Below, piece after piece: positions 5,005 to 6,542 of a DNA stretch of 6,542 nt. The notes below the pieces were generated by a model. The model searched no databases and was not told where the DNA came from. It saw only the letters and a program-made list of their open reading frames with translations. Origin of the DNA: Opitutaceae bacterium. Lineage in GTDB: Bacteria > Verrucomicrobiota > Verrucomicrobiia > Opitutales > Opitutaceae. The stretch's first letter is position 1; each line of letters opens with the position of its first letter. A program made the translations under genes and the position numbers. Location of the stretch: NCBI GenBank assembly GCA_031254955.1, contig JAIRTK010000193.1, positions 1-6,542 of the forward strand, read 5' to 3'.

Positions 5005-5619
5005 ATGAAAAAGACAAGCCGCAATTCGTTCCTCATGCTCGCGCTCACCGTGGCTGGATGCCTTGGCAGGTTTGCCGCCCCCGCCGAAATCGGCAAGGCC
5101 GCGCCGGATTTCACGCTGACCGACATCCAGGGAAAATCCATCTCGCTCTCCGGCCATCGCGGCAAAATCGTGGTGCTCGAATGGGTGAATCCCGAATGCC
5201 CGTTTGTGATGAAACACTATAAAAGCGGCAACATCCCGACGCTCCAGAAAAACGCCGCCGCCGAGGGCATGGTCTGGATCACCATCAATTCGGCCCGCCC
5301 CGGAGCACAAGGCGACTACGCCGTGCCGCAAGTCACCGCGTGGTCGCAAAAGAACGGCGCCGCGCCGTCCGCGTATTGCCGCGATAGTGACGGCAAAGTC
5401 GGACGCCTCTATGGCGCCAAGACCACGCCCCACATGTATGTCATCGCGGCGGACGGCACGCTGGCCTACGCCGGCGCGATCGACAGCATCCGCTCCGCGA
5501 ACCAAGCCGACATCGCCAAGGCCACGAACTACGTGACCGCCGCGCTGGACGCGCTGAAGGCCGGCAAGCCGGTCGCCAAATCCATCAGCCAGCCATACGG
5601 CTGCAGCGTGAAATACTGA
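5005..5619 (+). CDS. Exported thioredoxin-fold protein, PRX-like 1 (redoxin) family
   Basis: The 204-aa protein has a thioredoxin/AhpC-TSA-type fold predicted to work outside the cytoplasm. The ATG at 5005 gives a signal peptide (KK, then FLMLALTVAG). VAGC (residues 16-19) fits a lipobox with Cys19, while an ordinary Sec cut near APA (25-27) is the alternative. In-frame ATGs at 4981 and 4924 would bury the signal. Mature motifs are GKAAPDFTLTD (30-40), WVNPECPF (60-67) with Cys65 at the peroxidatic/first-thioredoxin-Cys position but no CxxC, the cis-Pro segment KTTPHMYVI (139-147), GTLAYAGAIDS (151-161), and the conserved tail QPYGCSVKY (196-204) with Cys200. Cys125 is a further cysteine. The usual relatives are annotated as redoxin or thioredoxin-family proteins, and their substrate is unknown. 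A disulfide between Cys65 and the tail Cys200 is plausible. The gene appears monocistronic, with no Shine-Dalgarno. Confidence 0.9.
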   Translation: MKKTSRNSFLMLALTVAGCLGRFAAPAEIGKAAPDFTLTDIQGKSISLSGHRGKIVVLEWVNPECPFVMKHYKSGNIPTLQKNAAAEGMVWITINSARPGAQGDYAVPQVTAWSQKNGAAPSAYCRDSDGKVGRLYGAKTTPHMYVIAADGTLAYAGAIDSIRSANQADIAKATNYVTAALDALKAGKPVAKSISQPYGCSVKY

Positions 5620-5635
5620 GCAACTTCAAGACCCG

Positions 5636-5667
5636 CCCTGATTAGAATCAAACTTCTGATTAGAGGG
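5636..5667 (+). terminator. Imperfect hairpin with direct CTGATTAGA repeats after the PRX-like gene
   Basis: CCCT (5636-5639) pairs with AGGG (5664-5667) and AGAA (5644-5647) pairs with TTCT (5654-5657), leaving an unequal internal loop. CTGATTAGA also occurs twice directly (5638-5646 and 5656-5664). The hairpin starts 17 bp after the stop at 5619, and a T-rich run (5681-5691) follows about 13 bp later. Termination is plausible but weak. The rest of the convergent gap (5668-5754) contains nothing I can name. Confidence 0.3.
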
Positions 5668-5754
5668 CGTCGTCATGAGATTTTATTTTTTCAAATCCTT
5701 GGGTGGTTTAGTGGGCTGGTTTTGGAGGGGAAACTTTAAACAGGGGATGGGGGT

Positions 5755-6542
5755 TCAGGCGGGTGCGGTGGTGGGAGGCTGGCGCCAGTGCTTCAGTTTT
5801 TTGAGGATGTGCTTTGGCTCTTCCGTGGCGTGCGTCGCGAGGCACAGGTAGAGGTTGCGCGGGTGCATCCGCGTCATGAAGGCGTCAAGCTTGGACGGCT
5901 TCAGGTCCCCCTTGCCGGCTCGCTGGATTTTTTCGATCAGCGCGCACCATTGCAGGATGGGTTTGTCTTCGCCGGGGCCTTGCTCCCACTGGATTCCGTT
6001 GAGTTCCTTGATGGGCAGAAAGTCGTCGAGATGGGCGGCCACGCCTTTGCCATCCATGCGCAGGATGTTGTGCCGGGTCAGGCGCACTTCTTCCGGTATC
6101 GGGGCAGGGCGAATTCGTGGAGGAATCCGGGCGACATCATCGCGGAGAGGTCGGTGTCGGGGATGTGGATGGTGTCGGGCGAGGGGATGCCGATCCAGGT
6201 GGCGGAGGGCTGGCCGTGCTCGCGCAGGAGCCGGCCACAGTATCCGTAGATAAATTCAAAGTGCGAGGAGCAGCGGCGGATGAAGGTTTTTACTCGGTCG
6301 GGGTCGTCGCAGGCGTCCATGAGCAATTGCCCGGTGCCGAGGAAGGCGTCGGCGCAATCGATGCCGGTGGTGGATGTCGGTGTGGCCGACGAGGTAGTGG
6401 TCGGCGCAGCGCATACAGGGGCAGGCGTTGGGGGCGAGGTTGGGCCAGTAGAGGGGGAAGGTTTCGGCGACAAATTCGCGGTCCGCGATGCCGCGCTCGA
6501 ATTTTTCGAGTGATGGTTTTCGTCGAACCATTTGTGCCGGAG
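5755..6542 (-). pseudogene. URO-D-superfamily-like protein, frameshifted and cut by the window edge
   Basis: The protein resembles the large group of uroporphyrinogen-decarboxylase-fold proteins in Verrucomicrobiota and Lentisphaerae that are probably linked to methyl/corrinoid or unknown metabolism rather than haem synthesis. Visible in order are FPLYWPNLAPN, YLVGHTDIH, GIDCADAFLGTGQLL, SATWIGIPSPDTIHIPDTD, MDGKGVAAHLDDFL and LNGIQWEQGPGEDKPILQW, then the TGA/TCA stop at 5755. Three stretches are needed. The start (6542 to about 6370) and the end (about 6094 to 5755) share a frame, while the middle (about 6370-6094) lies in another. This implies one extra base in the GGTGGTGG run (6366-6373) and one missing base near 6091-6096. 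The segment between PNLAP and the TDIH motif also looks too short for the family. ATG 6529-6531 exists, but the frame is open to the edge and the usual N terminus is longer, so the gene probably starts outside. Sequencing error could explain the frameshifts. Confidence 0.7.

Noticed and set aside
5679..5697. GATTT/AAATC hairpin in the convergent gap as a terminator
   Set aside because: Only 5 AT-rich base pairs, so it is too weak to stand as a feature by itself.

Overview
The window looks like chromosomal DNA from a high-GC member of the Verrucomicrobiota, most likely Opitutaceae. This is inferred from protein style: pyrB/pyrC/pyrR sequence character, a URO-D-like gene of the type common in Verrucomicrobiota and Lentisphaerae, and a PRX-like thioredoxin-fold protein. 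Other signs are strong GC3 coding bias, genes with no visible Shine-Dalgarno sequence, and AT-rich simple repeats between genes. I could not run a search, so the taxonomy is a guess.

Left edge (1-612). A purine-rich tract and a possible promoter lead into the N-terminal, DNA-binding part of an IS630-type transposase on the + strand. It is cut off at a perfect small palindrome, and the catalytic domain is missing. Two small hairpins separate it from the convergent pyrC.

Pyrimidine block (613-4443, all minus strand). In transcription order this is a membrane-anchored protein of unknown function, pyrR (uracil phosphoribosyltransferase/regulator), pyrB (aspartate carbamoyltransferase catalytic chain) and pyrC (dihydroorotase). 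PyrB and PyrC catalyse successive steps of de novo UMP synthesis: carbamoyl phosphate plus aspartate to carbamoyl aspartate, then to dihydroorotate. PyrR can salvage uracil and may sense UMP. The gaps are 92-111 bp. Those before pyrB and pyrC carry short AT-rich tandem repeats.

Repeat element (about 4474-4790). This is the most unusual part of the window. Two arrays of a degenerate 9-bp unit (about 14 copies on the left, 6 on the right) face each other around an AT-rich core of about 70 bp. The whole is bounded by an 11-bp inverted repeat and by CTAG at each end. Removing the element and one CTAG would place a 33-codon-scale small membrane protein gene (4787-4888) 30 nt upstream of the 238-aa membrane protein. 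This suggests that the element was inserted into a compact operon.

Right side (4888-6542). A divergently transcribed, exported PRX-like protein on the + strand is followed by a small hairpin region. A convergent URO-D-like gene then runs off the right edge. It is broken by two compensating one-base frameshifts and probably also by an internal deletion.

I see no CRISPR, tRNA, rRNA or recognisable defence system. The possibly undescribed features are the inverted 9-bp array element, the small membrane protein at its edge, and an intergenic TTCTGATTA motif that recurs in hairpins.
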